Source: Paraphysoderma sedebokerense (Eukaryota; Blastocladiomycota; Physodermatomycetes; Physodermatales; Physodermataceae). Taken from it: a stretch of DNA of 64,000 nt. The DNA is taken from assembly GCA_025602915.1 (NCBI GenBank), contig JAHLJZ010000009.1:186001-250000 (forward strand). The letters run 5' to 3'. Made by a program: the position numbers and the translations under genes. Of this stretch, positions 35,901 through 47,855 are shown one piece after another; positions within the stretch are counted from its first letter, which is position 1, and the number at the start of each line of letters is the position of its first letter. Below the pieces are notes generated by a model. The model ran no database searches, had not been told where the DNA came from, and saw only the letters and a list, made by a program, of their open reading frames with translations.

Positions 35901-37750
35901 GGGAGGTGATTGTGATCATGAGAAGTTGAGGGGCAGCGAGGGCACGGTGATGAAGGAGTCGACGGAAATGATGAAGAGTATCGGAGGCGAGACTCGGTAA
36001 TTTGTCCAAACTGCATTGAGCATCATTAGCAAATGTTAAGAGAGGGAAACCAGGTATGGGAAGGCAAGAGACACACTTTTTCTTCAAGTAAATCAATCCT
36101 TGGACATTGACTAGACTGGAAATAAACTTTTTTGTCAATTTCTCCAGGGCTTCCTGGTCAGCCCTTGTATCATCCGCCAGTCCATCTAACCCATCTGAAA
36201 GTTTAGACTCGCTATACTTTGAATCCTTTCTCTCCAGTTCTGATTGAACCCCGTCACCTGAAGATTCAAGGGTAGAGAAAAACTTTTTGAGACTTTGTTG
36301 GAAGAGGAGGCCGAGGTTATCCTTTGCGGTAAGGAAGGGTTGACGAACAATGAGACTAGAAATGAATTCCCATTAGATATTTGATACAATATACCAAAAT
36401 GATCAAAACACAAGCTAAAGATTGCTCGCAGTACATACCTTCGATAGTAGTGATAGACAGCTGACAACTCGTCTTGTAGGTAGGTCGCTACAACAGCGAG
36501 TTGATTATGGGGATTGCCATGCTCCGGTGCGATGGTCAAGGCTTCTTTGTAATAACTTTTAGCAACGGCATACGTTTTGACGGGTTTATCATTGAGTTGT
36601 TCGCGGTATCGAGCTGTATCAGACAGAAGATGGAAATGTTAATATGGATGCTACACTCACGGATCGGAGAGAAAGCCGACAAGCGACAACATACCCAAAT
36701 CGCCCAAATAAATGAGACTACGAAAACAAGTCAACATGGCATATTGCCTTTTGGATTCAAATTCTTTGTCGTTTTTATCGTCCGCTTTCTGGATCTTTGA
36801 CGACTTTTCTTTCAAAGACTCACTGTTTCCATCTTCATTCTCAGGAAACAACTCGCATTCGTACTCGATTTTGTATTTGATGATTAAATTCGAAATCAGG
36901 TTGTGATAGAAACCTGTTGATTCTTGGACAAAAGTTCGGAAAAGGGAGTGAAGTTTACGCTGCTCGGATCGGAGTTGCTCGGCTTGTTTTTTGAGTTGGG
37001 TATGACTGATGTTGGAGGCGGATGAAGATTTAGCGTTGTTTAGAGAGTTTTGTATCTATTCCATGCCAAAGAAAGACAGTTAAAATGTTAGTGGATGCAA
37101 TGGGAAGAGTCCGAATCATCTCATTGGTATTGATAAAAGAAAGATAACATACGGAGCGGATTTTTTTCCTGTATTCTTCAATGACTTTATAAAACAAGGA
37201 TTTCCATAGTGTAGTTTCCAAGTCCTTTGTGGATGCCAACACTGGATCGATGTAAATAATCTTTTCATAACACTCTCGTAACCTAAAGGCAGCAATGGTG
37301 TGTACATGAGTAAAGCATTATCCTGTTAGAATCTGATGGATGGGAATGGAACAACATACTGTGACCTCAGATTTGACACATCATCATCAAAGACGTTTTT
37401 GTCTGCCAACACTTTTCGGTAAGCCTTCTCTAGCTCCGCCGAGGATCTAAAAGGGCAGGAGAGAGTCAGCAAATAGAAAAGAGCATCCAGCGGTTAATAG
37501 TCGGTTTAGAGGGATAAGATTGGCTCCAAACAACAAGAGTCCAAAACAGCAAACAAGTGGGTTGGCTAAAAAAAAACACAAAAAAAGGACCCAACAAGAA
37601 CAGCAACTAACAAAAGCAGCAATCAAGGAGGGAGTGGAGATGGGGACCAAAGAAGAGTATGATAATGGGAATAGGGATATGGATGGGGTGATGGGGTGAA
37701 GGGAAAGGAGGGACGTACTTTAACAAAGAGTCGATGGTCTCTGTTGGCAT
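32980..37750 (-). CDS. EST1/SMG7-like protein with long Gln/Asn/Ser-rich tail
   Basis: Member of the EST1/SMG5-7 family, which links telomerase function and nonsense-mediated mRNA decay. The start ATG at 37748-37750 gives MPTETIDSLLK. Small exons follow (37750-37719, 37446-37360 and others) before a last exon of more than 3.3 kb. N-terminal 14-3-3-like/TPR signs are LWKSLFYKVIEEYRKKI, then CFRSLIYLGDLGRYREQ, YYKEALTIAPEHGNPHNQLA and ELSAVYHYYRSL, the classic EST1 order. From about residue 750 on, the protein is Gln/Asn/Pro/Ser-rich with runs of 7-8 Gln. No C-terminal PIN domain is visible, so it resembles SMG7 more than SMG6. Which of the two roles it plays cannot be told from sequence. Confidence 0.82.
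33224..33245. repeat. Polyglutamine-encoding trinucleotide tract
   Basis: A run of ttg/tgt triplets encodes part of a poly-Gln stretch on the minus strand. Similar tracts lie near 33690-33715, 33780-33800 and 33905-33930 within the same gene tail. Confidence 0.6.
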
Positions 37751-37829
37751 TGTCCTAGGCGAAGAGAGGACGGTGGAGTAAGATTTGGCCGGCGGAATGG
37801 CGGAGAGTGTGAGGGTGGATTGGGAGTGA

Positions 37830-38010
37830 GAGGGGGTGGAGTGGGAGTGAGTGAGTAGTGAGTGAGTAGTGAGGAGTGAGAGTCGGGGTATGTGAGTGAG
37901 AGTGGTGCGGGTAGAGAGAGGGAGTGAGCGAGTGGGGTAGCTAGGGAGTGTGGACAGCAGGCATCCGTGTGGCAGTGTGAGTAGTAGAGTGAATGAGAGT
38001 GAGAGTGAGC
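37830..38010. repeat. Imperfect GAGTG/GTGAG microsatellite
   Basis: Tracts such as gtgagtgagtagtgagtgag dominate the interval, interrupted by point changes. It lies just upstream of the EST1-like start on the minus strand. Confidence 0.7.
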
Positions 38011-38087
38011 AATGGACTCAATGGATTGCAATGGCAACAGCGAGCACCAGGTGGATTGCACTAGTCCTAGCAGTAGTATGGTTACTG

Positions 38088-38135
38088 TGATTCCTATTCC
38101 ACTGATTCCTATTCCACTGATTCCACTGATTCCCT
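38088..38135. repeat. Short tandem repeat, about 15-bp unit
   Basis: The unit attcctattccactg occurs in tandem with truncated copies (attccactg), about three copies in total. Confidence 0.7.
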
Positions 38136-38211
38136 CTCTCAATCTCTCTGTTCCCTTTTCTCCTTTTTTTTTGCCCTTGGGATTCACTGTCCACGTGTTA
38201 GTCACGTGTCG

Positions 38212-41200
38212 CTACTCTTGCGGGTAAAAGTATCTGTACAGATTCGCCTTCTTGCCCTCCCTTCCCTTCTCCCTTCCATCACCCTCACCCTCACGCTCCC
38301 TCTTACCTCCCCGCTCCGCAACACTCGACACCACTCCTCGGTTCAGACACAAATCTACATGCGCATTCAACGCCTCGTTAGACACCACTCCCAATATCCC
38401 CTGACACACTGGACATATCACCAATCCTCTCGTCCCTGCATAGAAAAGTCATTGTTACCTTGGAGCATTCTGAAGCCCAGTTGAAGCAAGTCAGTTCGCT
38501 CAAAGAGACAAACCTTGGCTTCCACTCCCACTGCCACTCTTACTCGTGCCCTGTTCCCTTGCAACCCCGCGTTCCACTCGCGCCTCCTCCTCTACAGCCG
38601 ACACGTTGGTGCCGCAATCAGACGCACCATCATCTCCATCCACTTCAAACTCTATCTCCTCCTCCTGATCACAACCATCTTCTTCTCCTTCGGTACAATC
38701 TACCATCAACGCCCCACCTTCCTCGCCTCCGTTACCAGTCGCGCCAGCACTACCGGTACACTCGTCCAAATGTCGATTGATCTCTTCATTGCTCACCCTC
38801 CCTAAACTCATCTCACACACCGGACACTGTATCTCTACACGACGACGCTTTGGCGACGAAGCATCCGCTTGCTTCTTAAACAACTAGTGCACACAATACA
38901 TTCAACCATTCGTTAATACAACCAGTTGTCCGAATCACCGACCACCTCACTCGATCAGAAAAAGAGGAGTTAAAAAAATCACCGCACCTCTGCAATCCCC
39001 CCTTCTTTATCTCTACTCTCCAATGCACTCATCCTCAACCCCATCAACCTCAATTTCACAGGCAACTCCCCCTGCAATATCTGTTTTCCATAACTGTACA
39101 AATCGTCAACAGTGTAAATAAACCTCGGAAGCGTCTTGGCACGGGTCACCACTTGAAAATTCGTATATTTGAGTTTCAAAGTCAACGTTTTACCCTAATT
39201 CAAATCGTCACCCATCAAACCAAACTTTTAGCGAAAACAATGAACGAAATGAGAGAACCAGCAACACCCACCTTCAACTTTTCTTGCTCCAAATCCTCGG
39301 CTAAACTCTCCGCCAACTCATGCAACTTTGCAAACAACTGTTGTTCATCCGACATACCAGAAAACGTTCGTTCAACTGAAATCGACTTTCGCGTCCACTC
39401 TCTAACATCACACCCCATCAACGTCAACGTCGTTAGCCTCAAAAATCCCGGCCCGCAAGTGACAAAACCACAGGACTAGAAAATAAAAATCAAAACGTAC
39501 TCGTCTACAACGGTACTCCCTATACCGATGCTAGCTCTCAACACAAACTCGAATATTTTGGGCGTCAATAATTTATACAAAATCGCCCGAGAAGGATACT
39601 ATTAACATGGAATTCCGAATCCATTCACACCCATTTCAATCAATCATCAATAAACCATTCATTTCAATCACCGTGACCAAAAACCCAAAAAGACCCAAAA
39701 AAACATACCACATCTTTACAACCCACAATACCACAAGCCTGTAACATTTGTTCCGTAATTTTACCTATCCCTTTGATCTTCCGTATCGGTAACGTCTCCA
39801 TAAACTCTAATATCCGTGACCGTTCATTCGGGAGATACGTTTGTCCTGCATCGTCAATCGAGATCCGTATCAATACGATAACCAATAAACTCATGGTTCA
39901 CGGGAACCTTGGAAGCAATCATTAAAATGAAAATACCGTTTGGTTTATTCATGTCTGAACAGATCTGTGTGATAAGTGATACGTGAAAATGAAATAAACA
40001 TCATGTTACCGAAATACAAGTCAATCAAAATCACAGGATGAGTTTACTCAAAAGTATCCAGATACTTTACCTTGGCTAATAATCTAAACCCGTATCCAAA
40101 TCAAACCCACGAAACCCAAAAATGAGATTTTCAAATCTGTTAATATATGAAAACGGTGAAAAAGGAAGGAAAAGAAAGGAAAAGGAAGACAGACTTGTTT
40201 GCCGCGATTCCAGCCGAACACGTCAATTTGGTTAACCTACATGATACAATTCCAAATTTTGTGAAATAATCAGTATTAATATTAATACCCAGAAATAATA
40301 ATAAATCAAGCTCAACGAATCCCTCGAATTCTTTTCATTATCTTTCAATCTTTGATCATTTTAAAAACACACTCACACACACAAAAAGAAAACGAACAAG
40401 AGGAAAACGATAAATACAACGAGAAATAAAAAGAGAATGAAGAAGAGAGAAAGATAAACATACTCAAACACTTCAGCTCGTAACTCCCGAATCACTTGTT
40501 CCGGAGTTTTCCCGTTCCCTTGGGTTGATAGGTACCCCGTTATATCGAGATACGCTTCGTCTAAACTCGCGGGACTAAAGTCCATATAACGAACGTCACA
40601 TCAGTTTTCAGTGCGACCATACGACCACACGACAAATACAGAACACGAAACAGAACAGAAAACACAGGGCAATCGTCAGTTCAACCGTTTTTGGTGTCAC
40701 ATAATACACGGCAGACACGGAAAAAGGGCCAAAAAAAGAAGGGAAAAGAAAACAGGAATGGAATGGATCGGGGGAGTACGGTACCTGAACTGAGGATCAT
40801 ATTTAGCCAAAACGCTACGAACTTGGGAACTTGCTTCCCTGTATTTATCGAAATGGAGGGGAACGAGGATAAGTTGGGGACACAGTTTCTAAACGGGTGA
40901 TCGAAATACATGTTAACAATACGACAGCCAAAAGACAACAGATAGGAAAAGGAGTAGAGGGAGTGTGAGGATTACTTTGGCGATGTAGCCTGGCTGGTTT
41001 TTTTTTGGGTTGAATGTAAAGAAGGCGATAAGGGAGGATTATGGAAATGTGAAGGTGTGGGATAGTTAGCGTCGAAACTTTGGAGGGAAGAAAAGGGTTA
41101 ATTCTATGTACCATTGCAGCTCGGACACCAAATTTTCTGGCGCGACCGGAAGGAGAGTGAGTCCGATGTTGATAAGGGCGGAGGAAAAGAAATGGAGGGT

Positions 41201-42279
41201 TTTTTTTACCGTGCTAGAAATTGATAAAATAAATGGTTAACTTTCTTGAAACAAATTCTTAAATCCTTGAATCCATGAATCATGAATACGAAAGAAAAAG
41301 CCAAAAAATACCTTCATAATTCGCCGTACACAACATACTCATTCCCTACAACCAAAACCCCAAATCCAAACACCCCTTTATTAGAAACACCAACTAAACC
41401 ACTCAAAACAATCCCTATAAACGACACATACCCCAACCGCCATCGGTTTCCCCTTTAACTCCGGACACTCTCTTTCCTCTACACTCGCATAAAACGCATC
41501 CATATCAATATGAACAATGACTCTACTCAAATCCCGGTGACATTCTAACTCTATTAACTTGTTATCCACGATTTTTAATTCATGGTGTAAACTTTGGGAA
41601 CGGAGTTTTTTGCTTTCGGTTTCGAGAAAGGCGAGTTTGGATTTGAGTTCAAACGATTTTCGTTCTTCGTTTTTGAAGAATAATGAACCCTATTTAAAAT
41701 TCCACCGTTCCAAAACCACAACCCAAAGCACACAGAAAAAACAAAAAGGAGGTTTAATTCTGGTTTCATTTCGGTTTGGTTAGCACAGGATTCGAATCAT
41801 CTACGTACCTTGGAAGCTTCATTGATAATAGCGTTCACTTTCTCTTTATCCACTCGATCTGTATCAACCTATCTTAACCACTACGACCCTCTATAATTCT
41901 TATAAAACACAAGAAATAAATGGGACGTACCTAACCCCGCTTTATTAGAATTAAATAAATACAAATTCGAGGGACCTTGGGTCGTGGAGTTGGAATTGGA
42001 GGTTGAGGTCGAGGAACATGAGGGTACTGGGGTGTTGGAAGACGGTGAAATAGGGGAGGGATTGGGATTGGAATTGATGAGTGAAGAAGGTGGGTTTGAA
42101 GTCATGTCATTTGAAGTAGCTTTCTGATTCGTTGAGGTTAATCGAAGAGGTAAAGGTTCTTTGGCGGCCTTCACTTGCTGAGCTCGGGTACCTCCCCGAG
42201 AACAGAGCGGTGGGTACTCCGCGCTCCTAAGAGGAAGTGGCAAACTGCCATTACATATCATTTTGAATCTTATTGTCAT
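38212..42279 (-). CDS. POLK: DNA polymerase kappa (Y-family translesion polymerase) with two UBZ-like fingers
   Basis: Nuclear translesion polymerase of the DinB/kappa branch, many exons on the minus strand. Motifs in order: [17 protein letters not shown] (kappa-specific N-clasp), [17 protein letters not shown] (metal-binding Asp, steric-gate Tyr region), the [11 protein letters not shown] region, [30 protein letters not shown] (catalytic Asp-Glu), [36 protein letters not shown] (HhH), VERTFSG and the little-finger segment [17 protein letters not shown]. Two C-terminal fingers follow: [20 protein letters not shown] (then Asp-Glu-Cys) and [20 protein letters not shown] (then Asp-Leu-Cys), both Rad18/UBZ4-like, as in human POLK. 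The ATG at 42279 is the first in frame. The ATG at 42105 (residue 59) is an equally plausible start, because the segment before it is not conserved. Confidence 0.9.
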
Positions 42280-42700
42280 AGTGTTTTGAATGATTATTCC
42301 GAATATGTATCTTTCACTTATTTATACATTGATTTTGCCACCTGTCGACATATTCCGGTTTCTGGTCTGTTGCGATGGAATGATCAAGATTTAACCTAGA
42401 ACAGTCAGTTTGACTATCTTGTAATTAATGATATCCCCACTACACGGTAACAGATTGATAACTATAGCTTGCAATTTTAGGAACTATATCAATTGAATTG
42501 CTTCAGAGTCCCTGTAAGTTATAATTACATGAGCGTTTCACGACTTTTATAGAAGGGCGATCGATATATGTGAACGATAATCGCATGAACTCAACTGATC
42601 AATTTGTTCGGAATGTTTTTCTTTTATACGAAATGAACGCAAACGGCCAGGATGAACTTCACCGGGTAGATACATCGTTGTAAATTTGCATTAGTTTCTA
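42280..42700. other. Intergenic region upstream of polymerase kappa
   Basis: About 0.4 kb between the polymerase start and a decayed gene. I see no gene. It presumably holds the polymerase promoter. Confidence 0.4.
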
Positions 42701-43819
42701 TCAAATAGGGGATGCTTTAATCGTCAGACCTGACGCAAACTGCAAGGGAAGACTTCCACGGGGTTGTTACACCTTGTAAACTGAGTGTGTCCATTAGAAA
42801 TTGGGGACTTATCGACACCGTTAGTGATTTCTGCAAAGGCAACTCGTTGGGGAGTCTTTGGCAATGACGATATATCTATTCAGCGTAAAGCGCGAGCCGG
42901 AAATATCTAAATTTCCTGTTCACAAGTATGAAGGTGTTATTACGGAACAAAGTATAGTGCCTCGAAGGTGAGTGGTCCGCTTATTTCCTTGATGTGGACG
43001 TCTTCTGCGCATTCAAATAATTTGATAGTAACCGAATACTTTTTCGTCTGCCTTACTACCGCTTATGAAGTAACATTTGTACCACCGAAATGGCTACCGG
43101 ATGGAGAATACCTGCTCAGCTTTAACTTTGGAAATCAGCGTCAATCCTATGTCCATTTCGCGGTTCAAATTGGGGCTAAACTGACTGGCGATGTGAGAGG
43201 AGAGTCTATACTTGATCACCCGCCCGTTCAGGCTTTGGAATCTACTCTAGAGAACTTCAAACTGTCATCAGAGTTCGATCGGGATACTTGGAAAGATGAA
43301 TTAACTGAAAAATTGAAATCCTCCGATCTATCTTTACAAGATGTCTGTCATCTCTGTTCAGTCGACGAACATTCTAAAGAGATTTGCGTAAACTATTCAG
43401 GAGATGTGGGAGGTCGGTCAAAGACTCGCAAAAGAAGACCCAAAACTTGAATTGGTTTCTACACCCACAACGGTGAAAGAAATATGTCGATACGCCCGTT
43501 TAGATTCTGAGATCCAGCAGCTTTTCTTCAAGTATGGATCACAGAGCGATGTAATGACCGTATCGCGTTGGGCTTTAGCTGAACGGCCTCCGCACACGGA
43601 TATAACAATTCCGTGGTTAATCCTTTCATGAATTTAAAAGGAAAGGTTAAATTCATATCTGCAGTAAATTTGGAAGAGGTACTCGAATCAGTGAAAAGCA
43701 TGTATAACTTACAGAATGATGAAATCCCATATACTGATTACAAGAGTTGGACGATAGAGGACATAGAGGGATGGGTGTCGAAAATTCTTCGTGTGACGGC
43801 GACGGCAGAATTCAAATGA
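42700..43819 (+). pseudogene. Decayed copy A of the KRE9-like secreted protein
   Basis: Fragments in several frames align in order with the intact gene at 44597-46129. They include TIYLFSVKREPE, KYEGVI, FVPPKWLPDGEYLLSFNF, HFAVQIGAKL, LQDVCHLCS, KEICRYARLDSEIQQLFFKY, NPFMN and VNLEEVL. No signal peptide is left. Frame breaks occur near 42840, 43420 and 43600. The intron acceptor that should precede Ala-Tyr reads AC, not AG, near 43062. The order of the pieces and the number of breaks mark a pseudogene. It faces the intact copy tail to tail. Confidence 0.75.
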
Positions 43820-44596
43820 AAATTAATTGATACAACAAACTATTTCGTCGAAGACGGTCTTCTATCTGTGACCACCCCGTTCCGACGCTGGTTTGAATCT
43901 TTTTTTTTAATTTGTTTTTTTTGGATACTTAAGATCATCCCAGTTATTTTGTTTCGTCATCATCGGCTGACAATTCTATTTCCATTTTAGGCGACAGCAA
44001 CGTGCTTTTACGATTTTGATTCCCGTTTCTAAAGGAGAAGAAGGGAGGGTGAAAGAACAATTTTCAAAAGGATCTGAATATATAGGAAAAATTCTACAGA
44101 TTTAAGAATTAATATCTCCTTTAGGCGAAAAATTGAATAATGCGTTTCTTTTGTTTTGAACTAATAAACTGTGACTTTCTGGCTTGTGTAGCAAAATATA
44201 TATCAATTGTAAAATTCATGTCATACAAATACTCATATGCGAAAGATTTTCACCAAACGAATGAGAATTTGTTGAAATTATAATATATCTGTTTAAAAAC
44301 TATTTTGAACATATGAAATCTGATAGCGTAAGTCTGCGAAATTCGAATGGGACCGAACATTGACATGGAAACGCGCTTGACAGACTCAAAGTATGCAATG
44401 GCAAGGCGTGGTGAGAAGAAAGGAAAATAATTATTGAGTTGCGGGCAATTACAATATGATTCAAAATGTACTCATGTTCTGATGTTATAACGTTCTAGAT
44501 TCATCATACAATTTAAATTGTATATATGTATCTATATATAATTTAGTATCCTATTTGCTTCCTCTCTATGATAATCCGATATTAATGTTAGGAGAT
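43820..44596. other. AT-rich region between convergent family copies
   Basis: About 0.78 kb, AT-rich, with T-runs near 43900 and short ATAT stretches near 44520. It holds the 3' ends of both flanking copies. I see nothing else. Confidence 0.45.
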
Positions 44597-46129
44597 TTAA
44601 AATTCCCATATGTATTTGATAAATTCACGCGGGTCCTTATAATTGGCTGTGAAATAATTGGCCACAGATTTAGGATAATGAATAGAACGGGTTGCGAACT
44701 TGAGTGTTCTAATATTAAAGAAAAACGTCAACTGATTTATCCAATCAAACTCTATATAGAAGAAAATTGATTCATACTGTACTGGGAATGTAAAGGTTAA
44801 CTTCAACCCAGACCTGATCATCTTATATTTGATTATTTTGGCCATCCACCTTTTAAATTCTTTTGTCGTCGGCAAAGAATTGATGTTTGTCACAATTTCT
44901 TCTATTTGATCTATCGTCAAATATTTTGTATCAATATCTTTGAGCATTTTGCTAAAGTTGACGTAAAACGCATCGAATGCCTTGATAACTTTATCTATGC
45001 GTAGTCGATAATTTCGGGTTAACAATTCTTCTAAATTGATAAAGGGGTGAAACCAAAGGACTTTGAACGGTCCTGTCCGGAGATTCAAATTCTTTTCTTC
45101 CTGGAAAATAAATTTTCTAAAGTTGACATATTCGGATTGTACAGTCATATAATTTAGTGACAAATATTTGAACTCGAGCTTCTGTATTTGAGTGTCTAAT
45201 TCGGCGTATCGACAAATCTTCGAAACATCTACTGGGTTGAGAACAGGTTGCGGAAATTTTGGATTTGCTTTTGCGAAATCCTCCCATGTCTCTCGAATAT
45301 ATCTGTCGCAAATACTTGTAGAGACTTTGCTAGTCGAACAACGTCTACAAACATCTTGCAGCGAATCTTCTGAAGACGCCATGAGTTCCGGTGGTATTTC
45401 TAAATCGGCCTCTAACGGAGAGAGGTTGGATTTTTTTGGGGCAGATTCCAAAGAAATCGAAAGGTCATGAATATGTTCTTCCTTGATGTTTGCCCGCACT
45501 TTAGCAGCAATTTGAATTGCGTAATCCATACTGTAATCTTCTTGCAGTTTGTAGTTGACGCTAATCAGGTATTCTCCAGCGGCTAACCAATCGGGTGGTA
45601 CAAACTCAATGATATACGCACTATTTGGCAGTCATAATGAAGGAATGTTAATCCCAATTAAGGAAAGGATCCTAGAGTAATGCCAATAAAATATCACTCA
45701 CCTAGCCCAGTTGATCAGAAGGCCTTGTGCAATGATACCTTCAAATTTGTGAAGTGTGACAGGTACATTTTCTGGTTCACGCTTTAAACGATATAAATAC
45801 AGCGAAAGACTTATCTCCCGCTGTAGAACATCACTCCATATGTCAAAGAGTTTAGCTGTTCGAAATCGAATTTGCACCGGCTGCCCTTTGGTCCAGGCAG
45901 ATGGTTGCACGCTGACGGATTCGAAAACGTTCGTTCTATGGCTGCACAAAACATTCCGCGGGCATGAATCTGATTGTTGAACCTTCCTTTCGTCTTTCTC
46001 AAATTGGGCTAGAGGAACTTGAATGAACTTGACAGGCTGAAGAACAGTACACTTGACGTTGAACTTCGAACCGATTAGGATCAGACTAACGGCTAGGCAA
46101 ATATTGTATAGGAATAATTTGCTTTTCAT
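44597..46129 (-). CDS. Secreted protein of unknown family with possible KRE9/KNH-like domain
   Basis: Two exons (46129-45702 and 45620-44597) give 483 aa. The N-terminus MKSKLFLYNICLAVSLILIG looks like a signal peptide. Residues about 60-190 are strand-rich: SVSVQPSAWTKGQPVQIRF, LSLYLYRL, GLLINWASAYIIEFVPPDWL and AAGEYLISVNY. This layout (Trp-x-x-Gly, Ile-x-Trp, Val-Pro-x-x-Leu, Gly-x-Tyr-x-Ile) recalls KRE9/KNH-like domains of fungal wall proteins, but the call is tentative. The rest is mostly helical with a Cys motif (VCRRCSTSKVSTSIC), then ICRYAELDTQIQKLEFKY. No GPI signal is evident. It sits between two decayed copies, so the family turns over quickly here. I know of no named match for the helical half. 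Confidence 0.7.
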
Positions 46130-46369
46130 TATGCCAAATGGAAATAGTTGTAACGGATATTTCTTTTTGCCTACTTATTCGCTGCACAATTCTTTGTTCA
46201 CTTAAGACTTGTTCTTAACAACGTTGGTATTGTTTCTAACCGCTATTGTCCCTTGAGTGTCCCTTGTCCCTTCACGGATGAATCTCGGAACGCGAGTTTA
46301 TGCTCTCCAGCATGTTTCAAGTCAACGTGTTATTTTCATGACATGAGTCGAGCTTCGGTCAAAATATCG

Positions 46370-47110
46370 TCATAATACATTACAGTTTAAATAATTCACT
46401 TCCCGAACAGTTTGGTCTAACGCCGGCAGCCATTTCGTGCTCCTTCTATAGTAGAGTCTGAAAAAGAAAACTGGGGAGAAACGTTCATCGACTTTCTTGA
46501 ATATCCACTGACAGTTTGGAACCGACTTGTATTGCGTAGCCTTCCCTGGAGTCCTGTTCACGTCTGAAATTGAATCTGACCAGGTAGTCTCCCATATATA
46601 ACCATTCCGGCGGCACAAATTTAATGATGTACGCACTGCCCGCGGAAATTTACGACTGTCGCTTTGTTAGTAGCTAGTCTAAGTTGACTTGACGAGTTAC
46701 CAGAACACTTACGAATTCCATTTGATCTCCTGGCCATTGGCAATTATAACCTGAAACCTGGGATGGGAGCATGAATTGTTTATGTCGTAGGCTTCAAGTG
46801 ATAAAGATATATTGATAAAATTACTAAATTACGGAAGACCCCGCCCCACACTCTGAAAAACGTCGGCGTGCGAAATCGAATCGTCACCGGCTGCCCCGAA
46901 GATCGCCGGGGTTGTATGTTGACGGATTCAAATATACTTGATCGGCACCGACAGATTACATTCCGTGCGCATGATGTTTTTGGTTTTGAGAATTTGTTCT
47001 TTAGCTTCAAATATTGTTAAATCTACTTTATGAGTTAAACTGGTTGAAAAACAGCGCACTCGACGATCGATCTGAGGGAGAGAAATGTGATACCGACACA
47101 ATGCAACTAT
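46370..47110 (-). pseudogene. Decayed copy B of the KRE9-like secreted protein, 5' part only
   Basis: Minus-strand fragments match the first half of the intact copy: CARNVICRCRSSIFESVNIQ, SGQPVTIRFRTPTFFRVWGG, then SIYLYHLKP, an intron-like stretch ending near 46629, AYIIKFVPPEWLYMGDYLVR and GYAIQVGSKL. In-frame stops occur in the N-terminal part and after DIQESR. Nothing matches the helical C-terminal half. It is a truncated pseudogene lying head to tail behind the intact copy. Confidence 0.75.
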
Positions 47111-47855
47111 CTAATGAAGCAATTGAGTTGAATTTCATTCTGACAAGAGAAAGTCAGAGCCAAAGTCGACGGCTGCTTAATTTCAACCTTTTTACGCACA
47201 GATGTGAATACACGGTTTCCGATGCAATTGGTTATTGGACGAGCGCCAAGATGCATTCAATGCGCGGTACACTCCCCCGGTAAAGTAGCATCGACTCTGC
47301 GAGCCAGTATATATACTCACTCTCTATTGCGAACTTCACAGGAACTGCAGTCATTTCTGAGCATCGTACTTTCGACGGCTTATTTAGCTCTACTTGTGAT
47401 AGTCATATGTTGTCGCTGTTCTTCATTAGGTGACCAAAAATAGAAACGGAGATTATTAGCAGGGACGAACATTAGCCCATCACTTTCTACAGCCTGATGT
47501 ATAGTCAAATTAATCTCCCCTTAATTCCCATCGTTATGCGGATAATAGCCAGCAGTTGCATCGACGTGCGCTAACTAAATACCGAAAACGAAATCAGTGT
47601 ACATGTGAGCATCTGATTCGGCTGACTAAACCCCGGATATAATTGTGTTTCAACTTTCAATATTGCTTTGTTGGTTTTCACAAGATATGGTGGCATGATG
47701 ACATATTTGAACAAACACGTTGAATACATGTTTCACCCCCGTCAAGTTTCGTAACACGGACTTGAATGGATTAAACCGATCGCAGATTTGTCACCGTAAG
47801 ATTCCACGGCATTTCTGAAAGGGCCTGCAAAAATCCTGTATGATAAACATATATC
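47111..47855. other. Intergenic region upstream of second ADP-ribosyltransferase-like gene
   Basis: A 0.75-kb gap that should carry the promoter of the gene starting at 47856. I see no gene or repeat in it. Confidence 0.4.

Larger units (their letters stand above)
37751..38211. other. Promoter region of the EST1-like gene with simple repeats
   Basis: A 461-bp interval between the EST1-like start and the polymerase kappa stop. About 37830-38010 is a purine-rich, imperfect GAGTG-type microsatellite. Near 38088-38135 a 15-bp unit (attcctattccactg and variants) repeats about three times. These frames code for nothing convincing. Confidence 0.6.
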
